This document shows, piece by piece, positions 26,870 through 36,170 of a DNA stretch of 64,000 nt. The notes under the pieces are model-generated. The model worked only from the letters and a program-made list of their open reading frames with translations, had not been told where the DNA came from and did no database searches. Every line of letters begins with the position of its first letter. The stretch's first letter is position 1. Source of the DNA: Pseudomonas lalkuanensis (lineage in GTDB: Bacteria; Pseudomonadota; Gammaproteobacteria; Pseudomonadales; Pseudomonadaceae). The translations under genes and the position numbers were made by a program. The stretch spans positions 5,126,001 to 5,190,000 of the forward strand of contig NZ_CP043311.1 in the NCBI RefSeq assembly GCF_008807375.1, read 5' to 3'.

Positions 26870-28678
26870 ATGAAACCATCCCCCTCTTACCTGACCATCA
26901 ATCGTCACGGCACGTATTACTTCCGCGCGGTCATTCCTCGTCCATTGCGCCCCCTCTTCAATGGGCAACGAGAAATCAGGCGCACCCTGAAAACCGACAG
27001 CCAACGCTTGGCCCGAAAACGAGCCCGCCAGTATGCTGCTCGTTTTGAAGCAGCCTGTGACAAGGTAATGAGCGTGGCAAAGCGCGACGAGCTAGGCCTT
27101 ACCGAGGCCGACTACCTAGAGATGATGGAGCTGTTCCCAGACTTCTCTAGCCCCAAAGATGACAGCCAACCTACTGAGCCCATCCTCTCGAACGAGGAAA
27201 TCGAGGCTCGTCAACGTCGCCAAGAAGTGGCACGGCTGCTGACTGGCGCCCATGGCAGGCCGATCCCAAGCGAACACGAGGCGTTGGCAGAGCAACTGCT
27301 GGAGCTCTCCCGGCCCTATCAACCAACCGAGCTACGGGCCGTATTGCCGAAGCTGCGGGATGAGTTGGTACTTAGGAGCCTTCGTCCGGTCCGTGACGGC
27401 GCTGGCGCTGTAGAAACGCCCCAAGCAGGTCCGAGCTACGACCCAGCAATGGCCGACTGGACGCTCTATCAGGTATGGGAACACCAACTGGAACGCGACA
27501 GAGCTGACACCTCGTCAAAAGGTGGACAGGCAAACCACGGCGGTACTCTTGCGGAAAGGGAACGCCTCGCCCGGGTTATGACCGTCCTGACGCAGCACAA
27601 ACCCGTATGCCAACTAACCAAGAAAAACTGGCAAGCAGCCTACGACAACGCCCGAATGACGAAGGCCAACGCCGAGGCATCAATTGACCCGCCGACGCAA
27701 TTGGGTGAAATCCTGACCAATGACCCGGAGGAACTGACCGGTCATGAGCGTGTTCGCGCCCTCATAGCTTTCATGAAGCAAATCCAAGCACATGCTCGCT
27801 ACCTGGATTTGACCACATTCAGACCAGATGACGTGATCATCAAGCCTGTCGAGGAAAGGAAGAACAAGCGAAGCCGTGATGGTGTTGCCTTTGAGGACGA
27901 TGACATAGAGGCAATCTTCTCCGGCTACATATACAAGGGGCCAATCGCGGATGGGCGAACCAAGGCATATCCGTTTTGGTTCTGGCTTCCCTTGGTAGGC
28001 TATTTCACCGGTGCTCGAACGAACGAAATAGCGCAACTCGATACCGCTGACATTCGGGTCGTAGACGGACATCCCTGCTTCGATTTCTGTGCTGATGCTG
28101 TTGATGCACCTGAGGCAAAGCGAATCAAGACCGGCGAAGCTCGGCAAGTACCTATTCATCCTCGACTGGTCGAACTGGGGTTTCTTGATTATGTGGACAG
28201 CCAGCGACAAGCAAGACAGAAAAAACTGTTTGGCGACGGGCTAACCTACCTGTCCCCACGAGACAACGAAACCAAGCACAACAAGGAAGGCTGGGCCAAG
28301 AGTGCCGGTAAGTTCTTCAATGAGGAACCCAGAGGGTATCTCGTCACCATTGGTGTTCATAAACCAAACGACGGAAAGAGCATCTACTCATTCCGACACA
28401 CCCTGATTACTAAACTGGGTCATGCGAAGCGCAACGGCGAGCCGTTGGATAAAACCATTATTCAATCAATTGTGGGCCACACTCCGGAAGATATGGCGGG
28501 AAGGCACTATGATGAAGGGGCCACAGTTGAGCAAATGCTGGCCGCCCTTATGCTTCTGCCAATCCCGACAGCCATACAACGACTCACTGGCTATCAAGGG
28601 GACTTCGTTGAGCGGTTTGGAGATGTGCTAACCAAGAGCATTCAGAGTCACCGCCACAGGCACGCAAGGACCGTTTAG
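26870..28678 (+). CDS. Tyrosine integrase of island 1
   Basis: The 602-residue site-specific recombinase starts PSYLTINRHGTYYFRAVIPRPLR, the N-terminal arm-type domain common in ssrA/tRNA island integrases. The catalytic domain (about 370-580) shows the first Arg in TGARTNEIAQL, the HxxR box in YSFRHTLITKLG, and a His then the nucleophile Tyr in VGHTPEDMAGRHYDEG. I prefer the ATG at 26870 over the in-frame ATG at 26822 because the domain begins there. It should integrate and excise the element at the ssrA 3' end. Confidence 0.93.
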   Translation: MKPSPSYLTINRHGTYYFRAVIPRPLRPLFNGQREIRRTLKTDSQRLARKRARQYAARFEAACDKVMSVAKRDELGLTEADYLEMMELFPDFSSPKDDSQPTEPILSNEEIEARQRRQEVARLLTGAHGRPIPSEHEALAEQLLELSRPYQPTELRAVLPKLRDELVLRSLRPVRDGAGAVETPQAGPSYDPAMADWTLYQVWEHQLERDRADTSSKGGQANHGGTLAERERLARVMTVLTQHKPVCQLTKKNWQAAYDNARMTKANAEASIDPPTQLGEILTNDPEELTGHERVRALIAFMKQIQAHARYLDLTTFRPDDVIIKPVEERKNKRSRDGVAFEDDDIEAIFSGYIYKGPIADGRTKAYPFWFWLPLVGYFTGARTNEIAQLDTADIRVVDGHPCFDFCADAVDAPEAKRIKTGEARQVPIHPRLVELGFLDYVDSQRQARQKKLFGDGLTYLSPRDNETKHNKEGWAKSAGKFFNEEPRGYLVTIGVHKPNDGKSIYSFRHTLITKLGHAKRNGEPLDKTIIQSIVGHTPEDMAGRHYDEGATVEQMLAALMLLPIPTAIQRLTGYQGDFVERFGDVLTKSIQSHRHRHARTV

Positions 28679-28683
28679 ACAAT

Positions 28684-28711
28684 AGCTCAGGGCACTACAT
28701 TGCCCTGAGCT
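28684..28711. terminator. Bidirectional terminator
   Basis: AGCTCAGGGCA and TGCCCTGAGCT form a perfect 11-bp stem with a 6-nt loop and TTTCT after it. It lies between the convergent integrase and PHP-ATPase genes. Confidence 0.82.
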
Positions 28712-28723
28712 TTCTATGGCAAA

Positions 28724-31489
28724 TCAAACAGAAATCATTCTCCGATATCGCTGCTGAAGCGCCAACTTACCACCCTCCATAATCTCACAAACCTCCCTCC
28801 TCACTGAAAGCTCTTGCAAACCACCAGAAGCGGAAATCTCTATATTCCCTTTATCTTGGAGCGCAACAACAAACTCAGAGTCGCCATTTACTACAATATT
28901 AGGATTGTGAGTAACAACAATAACCTGTCGACGAGCTTTATTTTCCTGAAGCCTGGAAACAATCAACGAAGAGATAAGACCATTATCAAGATCATCTTCG
29001 GGCTGATCCAAAACCAGAGGTTCATTACCATACGACAACAAGAAAGAAAGTATTGTTGCAGCCTTTTGCCCAGCCGAACCCTGGGATATATCTCTCAACC
29101 TCTTGCCATCACTATACCGAACAACCAACCGATCATCCGGAAACCAAACACTCAGCTGATCCAAAACCTGAGGCTGTGACTGTGCAAAATAATCTGAGAA
29201 TCTTTTCCCTAGGGAGCACCCCAAAACCTGCCCGTTTCCCAGATTATAGAACTCACCCTTAAATGAATGTACTAAATCAAATACAGCCGAGAGAACACCC
29301 TCATCTTTAGCCCCCTGCTCTGTCAGCAGCATCAATTGCTGAGACAAAGCATAAAGGAACCCACTCTTCTTCTCTTGATCATAAATATCCCCAGCAAAAG
29401 TCCCATCCGTCCGACCAATGACCTTTCTGAAAGATTCCTCCATATCAGCGACATTGCACAGAGGCTCAATTTTTAAATCAATCGCCTCGTTGCCAGCGAA
29501 ATTTCTCTCTATAAATTCGATTCGCCTTCTTGTCAGTTCCTTTCTAAGTTCAATTAACTCAGCATACACCTGGTTAATTTTTTGCGTAGTTTGACTAACC
29601 TCAGCCTCAATACTATCCAACTCTTGTATTCGGCCCTGAATTGAGGCGCGACTCGCCACCAACTGCTGATACTCAGATGGATTCTGCACTCCCTGCCGGG
29701 TGAGTTCTTGAACAAGAGCAGTGTACTCATCAAAACACTGCTTCTGGACAGCATTGAACTGACTTGTCGAAAGCCAAACATTGAAATCTTTTACCTTCTG
29801 CTCAGCCGCCGCGATGAGGCCTGCAAGACTGCTCCTCAACTCTTCACGGGCTTCTGAAAGTAACCTGACGCCTTGTATAACCTCAGAATCGACCGCCGAC
29901 TCAGGATCAAAAGCCGCCTCATCAAGAGAGGCATCATCAGAACCATCCAGAACCTCTAAGACTTTCTCTCCCAGGGAGGAGTATGAGGAAACGTAATCAT
30001 AGACAGCTTTTTTCTTTGCAGTTGCAGAGTTAAATGCAGACAAAACCCTGGCATGCCCGGAAGCTTCAATGAGCTGAATCTTCTGATTAACATCAGCCAA
30101 CTGCCCAACTAGGACGCTCTTATTCGATAACTTACCTTGCTGTTCTCGACGCTGCCCACAGAGAGCCAGGAAATGATTTTCCCGGTCGCTCCATTTCATT
30201 TTCCACCCAAGTAAATCAACACTATCAGACTCATCAATTAGCCGAACAAGAGCATTAGGGTTCTTTGCCAAATCATAGATTTGCTTTTGACTGAATATCT
30301 TTATGGGAAATCTACTTCTCGCATCTCCCTGCTCTGCGACCCATGAAACCCCATCCCATTTGAATATCTCAATCTGCTGGGCACTATACTGCCATTGCAA
30401 TAAATAGTAGGCGCCCTCCTTCCTTATGGTGCACAGGATTTTAGTATCATCTAACAGCACACCATCAGCATCTCTACTAACGGATTTCTGTGCAAAGCGC
30501 GAAAAAGTCTCCTTCACTTCGCTGCGACCCGGTATATCTGTCAGGTCCTTACTCCTGCCAGCCCCAATCCGTATAAACTCAAGAATTGAAGACTTCCCAC
30601 TCCCCCTACCACCAATTATTGAGTTAAGCCATGGATTAAACTTAATCTCCAGAGGCTTACCTCTTCCACAATATTTTGCATCCGAGATGGATATGGAATG
30701 AATCAACGTGCTTGAGACCGCATTCGGATCACTTGCTACCGTCTCAGACCTCTTCATCGATGACTTTCCATCAATTAATGCAAGTCTTAATCCATCAATA
30801 GTCGGGGTAGACATTTTTATCCATGTATACGCCCTTCCCACTTCAGTAGGATGATGTGAATCTGAGCCAATAACCTCGGCAAGGCCCGAATCGATCCCCC
30901 TGAATTTTCTTATAAGTTCATCGTGTTCTGCTGAGCGCCCCCCTTCTGGAAAGATAACCTCCACCGCAGACGCTTTCTTGCAAATCTGGCTGATAGTATG
31001 TGATGACTGAACTTGACACATGCCGGCCTTCATATCGATATGAGCCGGGATTGCAACACCACCCGATCTGACTATCTCGTCAACTACATTTTCAGCACTT
31101 TCTTCTGCTACAGCATCGCTATTCCCATACTGCCCTCTAAACTTAGCAGCACCAACAACCGCCATAATATCTTCAGAGGTCTTTTCAGGGTCAAAAATTC
31201 CAAGTATGTGAATATTCCCATTGGCCGTTATTTCAACCCCTGGAAACACGTAGATAGTTTTACCTTCTGACCTTAACTGAGCAGCCGCCTCTTTAAGGCC
31301 ATTTACCCACACTCCGGTATTGTGATCTGTAACGGCCACACACTCTATGCCCTTATCAATAAAAGTGGTTAGCCACTCCCTCGGTGTGACGGTCTCCTTC
31401 AATTGTGGCTCTGCACGGCCATAGTCCATAGAAGCAGGAGTGTGCGTATGAAAATCAAACTTCCACCATCGAGCTCCAACCTCAACCAT
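28724..31489 (-). CDS. PHP domain-AAA/SMC-like ATPase (TrlF type)
   Basis: The 921-residue protein joins an N-terminal PHP phosphoesterase domain (about 10-230; WKFDFHTHTPASMD, CVAVTDHNTGVW, a His/Asp metal site) to an ABC/SMC-like ATPase. Walker A is IIGGRGSGKSS (about 290), a long coiled coil spans about 390-620, a signature-like ISQGSAGQKAATIL lies near 805, Walker B is LVLDQPEDDLDN (about 830), and VVTHNPN follows. This is the layout of proteins annotated as TrlF-family ATPases, found on islands and suspected to act in defence by nucleic-acid processing; that role is inference. The gene is much richer in A and T than its neighbours, a sign of separate transfer. It has no close partner gene, so any system would be single-gene. 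Confidence 0.85.
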   Translation of the reverse strand: MVEVGARWWKFDFHTHTPASMDYGRAEPQLKETVTPREWLTTFIDKGIECVAVTDHNTGVWVNGLKEAAAQLRSEGKTIYVFPGVEITANGNIHILGIFDPEKTSEDIMAVVGAAKFRGQYGNSDAVAEESAENVVDEIVRSGGVAIPAHIDMKAGMCQVQSSHTISQICKKASAVEVIFPEGGRSAEHDELIRKFRGIDSGLAEVIGSDSHHPTEVGRAYTWIKMSTPTIDGLRLALIDGKSSMKRSETVASDPNAVSSTLIHSISISDAKYCGRGKPLEIKFNPWLNSIIGGRGSGKSSILEFIRIGAGRSKDLTDIPGRSEVKETFSRFAQKSVSRDADGVLLDDTKILCTIRKEGAYYLLQWQYSAQQIEIFKWDGVSWVAEQGDARSRFPIKIFSQKQIYDLAKNPNALVRLIDESDSVDLLGWKMKWSDRENHFLALCGQRREQQGKLSNKSVLVGQLADVNQKIQLIEASGHARVLSAFNSATAKKKAVYDYVSSYSSLGEKVLEVLDGSDDASLDEAAFDPESAVDSEVIQGVRLLSEAREELRSSLAGLIAAAEQKVKDFNVWLSTSQFNAVQKQCFDEYTALVQELTRQGVQNPSEYQQLVASRASIQGRIQELDSIEAEVSQTTQKINQVYAELIELRKELTRRRIEFIERNFAGNEAIDLKIEPLCNVADMEESFRKVIGRTDGTFAGDIYDQEKKSGFLYALSQQLMLLTEQGAKDEGVLSAVFDLVHSFKGEFYNLGNGQVLGCSLGKRFSDYFAQSQPQVLDQLSVWFPDDRLVVRYSDGKRLRDISQGSAGQKAATILSFLLSYGNEPLVLDQPEDDLDNGLISSLIVSRLQENKARRQVIVVTHNPNIVVNGDSEFVVALQDKGNIEISASGGLQELSVRREVCEIMEGGKLALQQRYRRMISV

Positions 31490-31881
31490 GTGATTCCCTT
31501 CCTCTAAGCGTTATGTGTAGGAACAGTCCAATCAGTCGAAGCTGGTTGGAGGACCAGCCGGACCTTGGCTATCAATCGGGATCAAGCCCAATGGACAGCG
31601 CTGGCTTTAGTTATCTCTATGCCTAGTCCAATCAGATACAGCAACCACTTTTTCAAGGGCACTTCAAACAGTCGTTTTAAATGACTGCTACCTCAAGACA
31701 GGCTTTGAAGTTATGGGCGTATAGCCGCGCTGACTGGCACAGGCCAGGCAGCCCTCATTCTTTGGAAGCCAGAGAGAGCGGTGGCGTCATAGGCGTGCCA
31801 ATTAGGGTGTACCTAGGGAACCACGATCTAGCTGTACACGGAATGATCAAATACGGCTGGTAAATCGTGCCACTAAATTGC
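31490..31881. other. Intergenic stretch upstream of the PHP-ATPase and serine-recombinase genes
   Basis: No convincing gene is present. GTCCAATCAG occurs twice (near 31527 and 31626) as a direct repeat about 100 bp apart. The divergent promoters of the two flanking genes must lie here and in the next 60 bp. I see no other structure. Confidence 0.5.
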
Positions 31882-31910
31882 TTTACATACTTAAAGTGAC
31901 ACACCATAAT
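31882..31910 (+). promoter_or_regulatory. Sigma-70 promoter of the serine recombinase gene
   Basis: TTTACA (31882-31887), a 17-nt spacer and CATAAT (31905-31910) give a near-consensus housekeeping promoter about 35 bp before the gene. Confidence 0.65.
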
Positions 31911-31931
31911 GTGACACATCCAAAATGACAC
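31897..31931. repeat. Three TGACAC direct repeats over the promoter
   Basis: TGACAC stands at 31897, 31912 and 31926, in contexts AGTGACACA, TGTGACACA and AATGACACA, spaced 15 and 14 bp. The first lies in the promoter spacer and the others just after the -10, so a protein binding here would control the recombinase gene. Confidence 0.6.
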
Positions 31932-31944
31932 AAGGGCGTTGACC

Positions 31945-32571
31945 ATGTTCATCCGTGCTTACCTGCGAGCCTCCACTACTGAACAAGATGCTAACCGTGC
32001 TCGTGCTGCTCTGGTGGACTTCATCGAAGGAAAGGGCAAGCGTATAGCCAGCTTCTACGTAGAGAACGAATCCGGCGCCTCTCTCCAGCGCCCTGAGCTG
32101 TTCCGCCTGCTGAATGATGCCCAGCCAGGAGACGTGCTGCTGCTGGAGCAGGTGGACCGCCTTAGCCGCTTGAAGGAAGAAGACTGGAACCAACTCCGCG
32201 CCACCATCAAGGCTAAGGGAGTGCTGGTAGTCGCCTTGGACCTGCCTACCTCTCACCAGTACCTAGCCACTGCTGGTGCAGCAGATGAGTTCACAGGCCG
32301 GATGCTGAGTGCAGTAAACGAGATGCTTCTGGATATGCTGGCGGCGGTAGCACGTAAAGACTATGAAGATCGGCGCCGCCGTCAGGCCCAGGGAATCGCT
32401 AAGGGTAAGGCTCAAGGTGTTTACAAGGGGCGTCCGGCTGATGCGGAGCTTCACGCCAAGATTGCCGAGCTGCTGAATGATGGTAAGAGCATCCGCAAGG
32501 TGGCTGATTTGCTTGACTGCTCCACTACCACTGTTCAGAAGGTGAAAAGAGCCTTGGAGCCTGCGGCGTAA
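31945..32571 (+). CDS. Serine recombinase (resolvase/invertase family)
   Basis: The 208-residue protein has the resolvase catalytic domain: AYLRASTTEQDANRAR with the nucleophile Ser near residue 9, then GDVLLLEQVDRLSRL near 68-82 and ARKDYEDRRRRQAQGI in helix E. A C-terminal HTH follows (RKVADLLDCSTTTVQKVKRAL). The ATG at 31945 is preceded by AGGG; a TTG two codons earlier is an alternative. It could invert or resolve DNA within the element; no flanking inverted sites were recognised. Confidence 0.9.
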   Translation: MFIRAYLRASTTEQDANRARAALVDFIEGKGKRIASFYVENESGASLQRPELFRLLNDAQPGDVLLLEQVDRLSRLKEEDWNQLRATIKAKGVLVVALDLPTSHQYLATAGAADEFTGRMLSAVNEMLLDMLAAVARKDYEDRRRRQAQGIAKGKAQGVYKGRPADAELHAKIAELLNDGKSIRKVADLLDCSTTTVQKVKRALEPAA

Positions 32572-32885
32572 TCATTCCTAGCTGCCCCTGAAAGCCCGCT
32601 AACGCGGGCTTTGTTGTTTCTGCATGTACGACCAAGAGACCATCACAGAATGGGGATTGCCGCAGGCCTGGCCATTGGCATCACCACCGTGAAGGGCCAC
32701 TGGAAAAATTCCAAAAAAATGCTTGCAAATCAACAAGTTGTATGAATTTATCTGTAGACGCTAGACGTTCTTAACCCTAAAATGAAGCCTCTGCCCCAAG
32801 TGGCAAATTAACCATTAATCAAAACGTGAGAATTCAACCATGAGCAGCTACCTACCCCGTCGTCTCTTCAGTCAGGAAATTACAT
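32572..32885. other. Intergenic stretch with terminator and possible 28-codon leader ORF
   Basis: It holds the recombinase terminator (32591-32619), a small palindrome TGGAA-AAA-TTCCA (32701-32713), and an ORF at 32840-32926 coding for 28 residues (MSSYLPRRLFSQEITYELLG...) that overlaps the start of the next gene in another frame. Its coding status is doubtful. Nothing else is visible. Confidence 0.4.
32591..32619 (+). terminator. Terminator of the serine recombinase gene
   Basis: AAAGCCCGC, a TAAC loop and GCGGGCTTT are followed by GTTGTTT: a standard rho-independent terminator 20 bp after the stop. Confidence 0.88.
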
Positions 32886-33320
32886 ATGAGCTCCTTGGAA
32901 CCCCATGTACGCGAATTTCTCAATAACCCCATCAACTCGTACCGGCGACTCGCTGAGTACCTGAACACCTCTCATCCTCGTTCAGACGGCATCCTCTGGA
33001 CGAAAGACTCTGCCTATCACTTCTGCCGCACCCACGGCATAGCCTCCCGGCGTCGCTGCCGCAGCCAACCTGCTGCCAGCATTTCGAAGCGCAAGCGCAG
33101 TCGCCAAGCCATCGTGAAAGCGCTGACTGAAGCGCTTTCGCGCACCGGTACAAGCCTTGCCTCACTGGCTCCCTTTCAAGTCAGCACCATCGCGCGACTC
33201 TCTGGCTTTCAATTGGTCACCGTTGCGAATAACTGGCATCACCTGGAAACGGAGCTGCTTGAACTCGCCAAGCTGCCACCCAAGCCGGTCGTGCTCCACA
33301 TCATCGACGACGAGGTGTGA
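32886..33320 (+). CDS. Hypothetical basic protein of island 1
   Basis: The 144-residue protein is of no recognised family. It has a basic central stretch (RRRCRSQPAASISKRKRSR, about 56-74) suggesting nucleic-acid binding, and a helical C-terminal half. The stop overlaps a GTG three codons before the start of the next gene, so the two are almost certainly co-translated. Base composition and codon use look like the rest of the island. Confidence 0.6.
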   Translation: MSSLEPHVREFLNNPINSYRRLAEYLNTSHPRSDGILWTKDSAYHFCRTHGIASRRRCRSQPAASISKRKRSRQAIVKALTEALSRTGTSLASLAPFQVSTIARLSGFQLVTVANNWHHLETELLELAKLPPKPVVLHIIDDEV

Positions 33321-33322
33321 CG

Positions 33323-33949
33323 ATGGCAGGCAAGCATGCAACACCAGATCAAAGCGCTCAGGCAGTCATCCTAAGAGAGGCTGGCTACACGTTGTCGGTG
33401 ATCGCCGAACGCCTTGGTGTGAGCCTCAGTAGCGTTCAGCGCTTGTTGAAGAAGAATCATGCTGTGGCCGGAGCCACTAAACAGGCGCTGATAGAGAAGG
33501 CTAGGGATGACATGCTGTCCTCGGCCTTTTCACTGGAACGCGTTCAGCAGATGGCTGCTTCGCTGGTGCTGGATGACTTTGCTCTCAGCCAGAAGATCAG
33601 ACAGAAACTCCATCGTGCGTTGGATGCAATCGAACCAGATAGCCCAAACGCAAGCCGAGCCCTTGCTGCAAACGCTACAACGCTCAAGCTGACACAAGAT
33701 GTGAACAGGCGGGCGCTACCCCTCGACAAGCTGGAACAGGCGCAAGCAGTCGAAGAGCTTCCGGCGCTGGAGATTCACATCATGTCGGGAATGGACGTGG
33801 AAGAGATGCGGGCTCAGCAGCGGCTTGAAGAAGCTGAGCTGAACGGCGACGAAGAGGCCGCCAGCGAAGAGCTGGAGACCCTTCAATGGATTGCAGCCAG
33901 GAAGGCGATTCGCTCAGAGAGCAACGACATCGTAGTGATCGAAGACTGA
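33323..33949 (+). CDS. HTH-domain protein of island 1
   Basis: The 208-residue protein has an N-terminal helix-turn-helix (AVILREAGYTLSVIAERLGVSLSSVQRLLKK, about 13-43) of the kind seen in terminase small subunits and transposase N-termini. An acidic helical C-terminal part follows (LEEAELNGDEEAASEELETLQWIA). Its start is 3 bp after the previous stop. It may be a DNA-recognition or replication-accessory protein of the element; no large terminase is present, so a packaging role is not supported by context. Confidence 0.65.
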   Translation: MAGKHATPDQSAQAVILREAGYTLSVIAERLGVSLSSVQRLLKKNHAVAGATKQALIEKARDDMLSSAFSLERVQQMAASLVLDDFALSQKIRQKLHRALDAIEPDSPNASRALAANATTLKLTQDVNRRALPLDKLEQAQAVEELPALEIHIMSGMDVEEMRAQQRLEEAELNGDEEAASEELETLQWIAARKAIRSESNDIVVIED

Positions 33950-34082
33950 CCTTACCTTGACCATGCGATGACCACTCAAGGTGTCAAACCCTTAGAACTC
34001 ACGAAGCGACTTCAACCCACTGGCCGCAATGAGCGGAACCGTTTTTTGAAAATCCGGTACGCCGGCAGGATCGAACCTGACG

Positions 34083-34976
34083 ATGAACAATAGCAATCAG
34101 CGCCGCCCTACTAAGCGTGGACATTTTCTAAAAAAACATCGAGTGACGGCTCACACTCAACGGGTGTTAACGCCAGGAATGGTGGGGGCTCTAGCAAGCT
34201 TCCACGCTGGATACCAACGACACGTAGCAGTATTAGGGCAATTGGATACCTCTAACCCTGACACTCCTACCCTGAAGAAGTTCTATGTTTTTACCAAGCT
34301 AGCTCTGGAATACACATACAAAGTTAATCTCTGCGATTGGCAACGCAGGCTTCCAACTGAGGTTAAGCGCGCGTTCACCATGCTTGGAATATCGGGGACG
34401 CCAGGTGCGAGTATCTTCACGTTCCGGTTAGGTCATGAAGTCGCTGAGAAAGCTCTCTCGGCATCAGAGGGTCCGGCTGCTCACCTGGCTGCGCTGATCA
34501 AGCGGAAGCTCGGTATCAAGGACATCGCCTTCATCCTCGAATACCCGAGCAGCACCAGCGATGAGAATCACCAACTCCATTTACATGGTATCGCTTGCAT
34601 CCCTGAAGGATTGACTGAAGACGACATCCGGGTGGTGCTGGCGCCCAAACCCAAAGAAGAGGTCAAAGGCTATCGTCAGCGCTTCGGTAACAAGGCCATC
34701 GACCTGCAACCGATCACCACTCCCGGCGCGTGGATGAGCTACATCAGCAAGGAGTATCTGATCACACAGCGCAAGCTAGGCAGCGCTCCGGATTATGCCA
34801 GCCACGGCGCCAGCAGAGCGGGGAAAGAGCTGTACGAAGAGCTTGTGAGCTGGATCAAAAGCGAGAGGGCCCGGGAAGCCCCCCAGGAGCTCGCAGGTGA
34901 GACGAACGCGACCACCTGTGATCATCCGCCAGTCAGCGAACCTTGCCCAAGCAAACCCTCCCAACGCCAAGATTGA
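34083..34976 (+). CDS. Possible HUH-type replication initiator
   Basis: The 297-residue protein has a region NHQLHLHGIACIP (about 160-172) with the His-x-His pair of HUH endonucleases, and WMSYISKEYLI (about 219-229) resembling the YxxK motif III of rolling-circle replication proteins, in the correct order. The N-terminus is basic. Motif order and spacing suggest a Rep-like nickase that could replicate the excised element. The family is not firmly recognised, and chance similarity cannot be excluded. Confidence 0.5.
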   Translation: MNNSNQRRPTKRGHFLKKHRVTAHTQRVLTPGMVGALASFHAGYQRHVAVLGQLDTSNPDTPTLKKFYVFTKLALEYTYKVNLCDWQRRLPTEVKRAFTMLGISGTPGASIFTFRLGHEVAEKALSASEGPAAHLAALIKRKLGIKDIAFILEYPSSTSDENHQLHLHGIACIPEGLTEDDIRVVLAPKPKEEVKGYRQRFGNKAIDLQPITTPGAWMSYISKEYLITQRKLGSAPDYASHGASRAGKELYEELVSWIKSERAREAPQELAGETNATTCDHPPVSEPCPSKPSQRQD

Positions 34977-35004
34977 ACCGCGCATGCCGGCACCGTTGAT
35001 TGAG

Positions 35005-35628
35005 TCAGTGGGCGCGAGGAGTTCTCTGATTGGACGGTAGCGATTGCTCCGCCTCAACAAGCTGCTGCCAGCTAAGGCGAACTGCCTCTCGGTAGTACAC
35101 CTGGGCAGCGCTCAATTCGCTACTCCCTTCCTGCTGCTTGCTTGCGAACACTCGTAGGTTCGCGATCAAGAGAGGTAAGTTCTGACGCAATTCATGAGTT
35201 AGTTTCACTCTCGCCGGATCAAGATCATCGTCGAAGGAGTGAATGAAGCGCTCATACAAACCGGTAAAGATCGTGACGCTTTCGTCAGGGCGATACCTGA
35301 GCGCCCCAAACTCATTGAAAAGACTGTCCACATGACCGCTGATCTCAAACGCCGCATAGTACAGCCGACGCCCCAGCCCAATCTCTCGCTTGAATTCTTC
35401 AGCCTGCCTTCGATTTCGCTCGTGCCACGGCAACCAGACTGCGACTGCGATAGCCGATACCGAGCCTACAGCCTGCACCCAGCTTGGGGCGTTTGGCGAA
35501 TCCCAAGGCAGAGTCCAAAGCCATAGCAGCGGCAGCACCACGGCAGGGGATAGAAGGAGCCACATCAGAATTGCGCCCGCCCGGAATCGAATCGTGACTT
35601 CGTGCGCCAGAAAGTCCTTCAACCGCAT
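35005..35628 (-). CDS. Hypothetical membrane protein
   Basis: The 207-residue protein has two N-terminal hydrophobic segments (about 18-38 and 48-66), then a cytoplasmic helical domain of about 135 residues starting HERNRRQAEEFKREIGLG. No family is recognised. Two-helix membrane anchors with a soluble tail occur among island-encoded accessory proteins, but no role can be assigned. It converges with the HUH-like gene, with 28 bp between stops. Confidence 0.65.
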   Translation of the reverse strand: MRLKDFLAHEVTIRFRAGAILMWLLLSPAVVLPLLWLWTLPWDSPNAPSWVQAVGSVSAIAVAVWLPWHERNRRQAEEFKREIGLGRRLYYAAFEISGHVDSLFNEFGALRYRPDESVTIFTGLYERFIHSFDDDLDPARVKLTHELRQNLPLLIANLRVFASKQQEGSSELSAAQVYYREAVRLSWQQLVEAEQSLPSNQRTPRAH

Positions 35629-35852
35629 CGCTTGGCTCCATGCCGTTAACCGAATCTCAGAATGCTACTACTCGGCTAATCACAGCAGTACAGCTGATTG
35701 TCGCGGAAGCTTGGCTCAATCAGTTCCGATAGGAGGAACATGGCCTATCAGGGCCCCCAGGAGCTCACAGGTGAAGCGATTACGTTTATTGCCGCAGGAC
35801 GGTAGACACCAGCCCGGAACGCACCACACGCGACAGGAGAGCTCGATGCTTG

Positions 35853-36170
35853 TTACTCAGTTGCGTGGACTTCAATCGGGGGCAAGTCGTAGCACCTATC
35901 CATCACTGCGTTGATCTCAAAGCTCACATCAGGGAACGACGAATCCATGGGACCAACAGCAAACCCGGTAAACCCGGTGTAGCCCCCCATTGAATTTTTG
36001 GCGTTTACCTCACCGCAGAAGTACGTCCCATCCTTCGACTTGCGAATTTCTTTGAACTGAGCCGACGTGGGGTCCTTCAGGTTTTCTCTAACCAAATCTT
36101 CAACCCTGCTCGCTTCGCTGTCGCAACCACTTAACAGCACCACTAGCAGGCCCAAAGCTTGTGTACGCAT
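35853..36170 (-). CDS. Small putative lipoprotein
   Basis: The 105-residue protein has a lipoprotein signal (LGLLVVLLSGC, lipidated Cys near residue 16). The mature part begins DSEASRVEDLVRENLKDPTSAQFKEIRKSKDGTYFCGEVNAKNSMGGYTGF; this DPTSA.F.......G..CGEVNAKN.MGGY pattern is common in small proteins of unknown function carried by Pseudomonas and Xanthomonas. It contains two more Cys likely to form a disulfide. Confidence 0.75.
   Translation of the reverse strand: MRTQALGLLVVLLSGCDSEASRVEDLVRENLKDPTSAQFKEIRKSKDGTYFCGEVNAKNSMGGYTGFTGFAVGPMDSSFPDVSFEINAVMDRCYDLPPIEVHATE

Noticed and set aside
27680..28210. 176-codon frame antisense to the island 1 integrase
   Set aside because: It lies wholly within a recombinase with intact catalytic motifs and has no start signals.
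33323..33949. Phage terminase small subunit
   Set aside because: The HTH would allow it, but no large terminase, portal or capsid gene lies nearby, so only an HTH protein is called.
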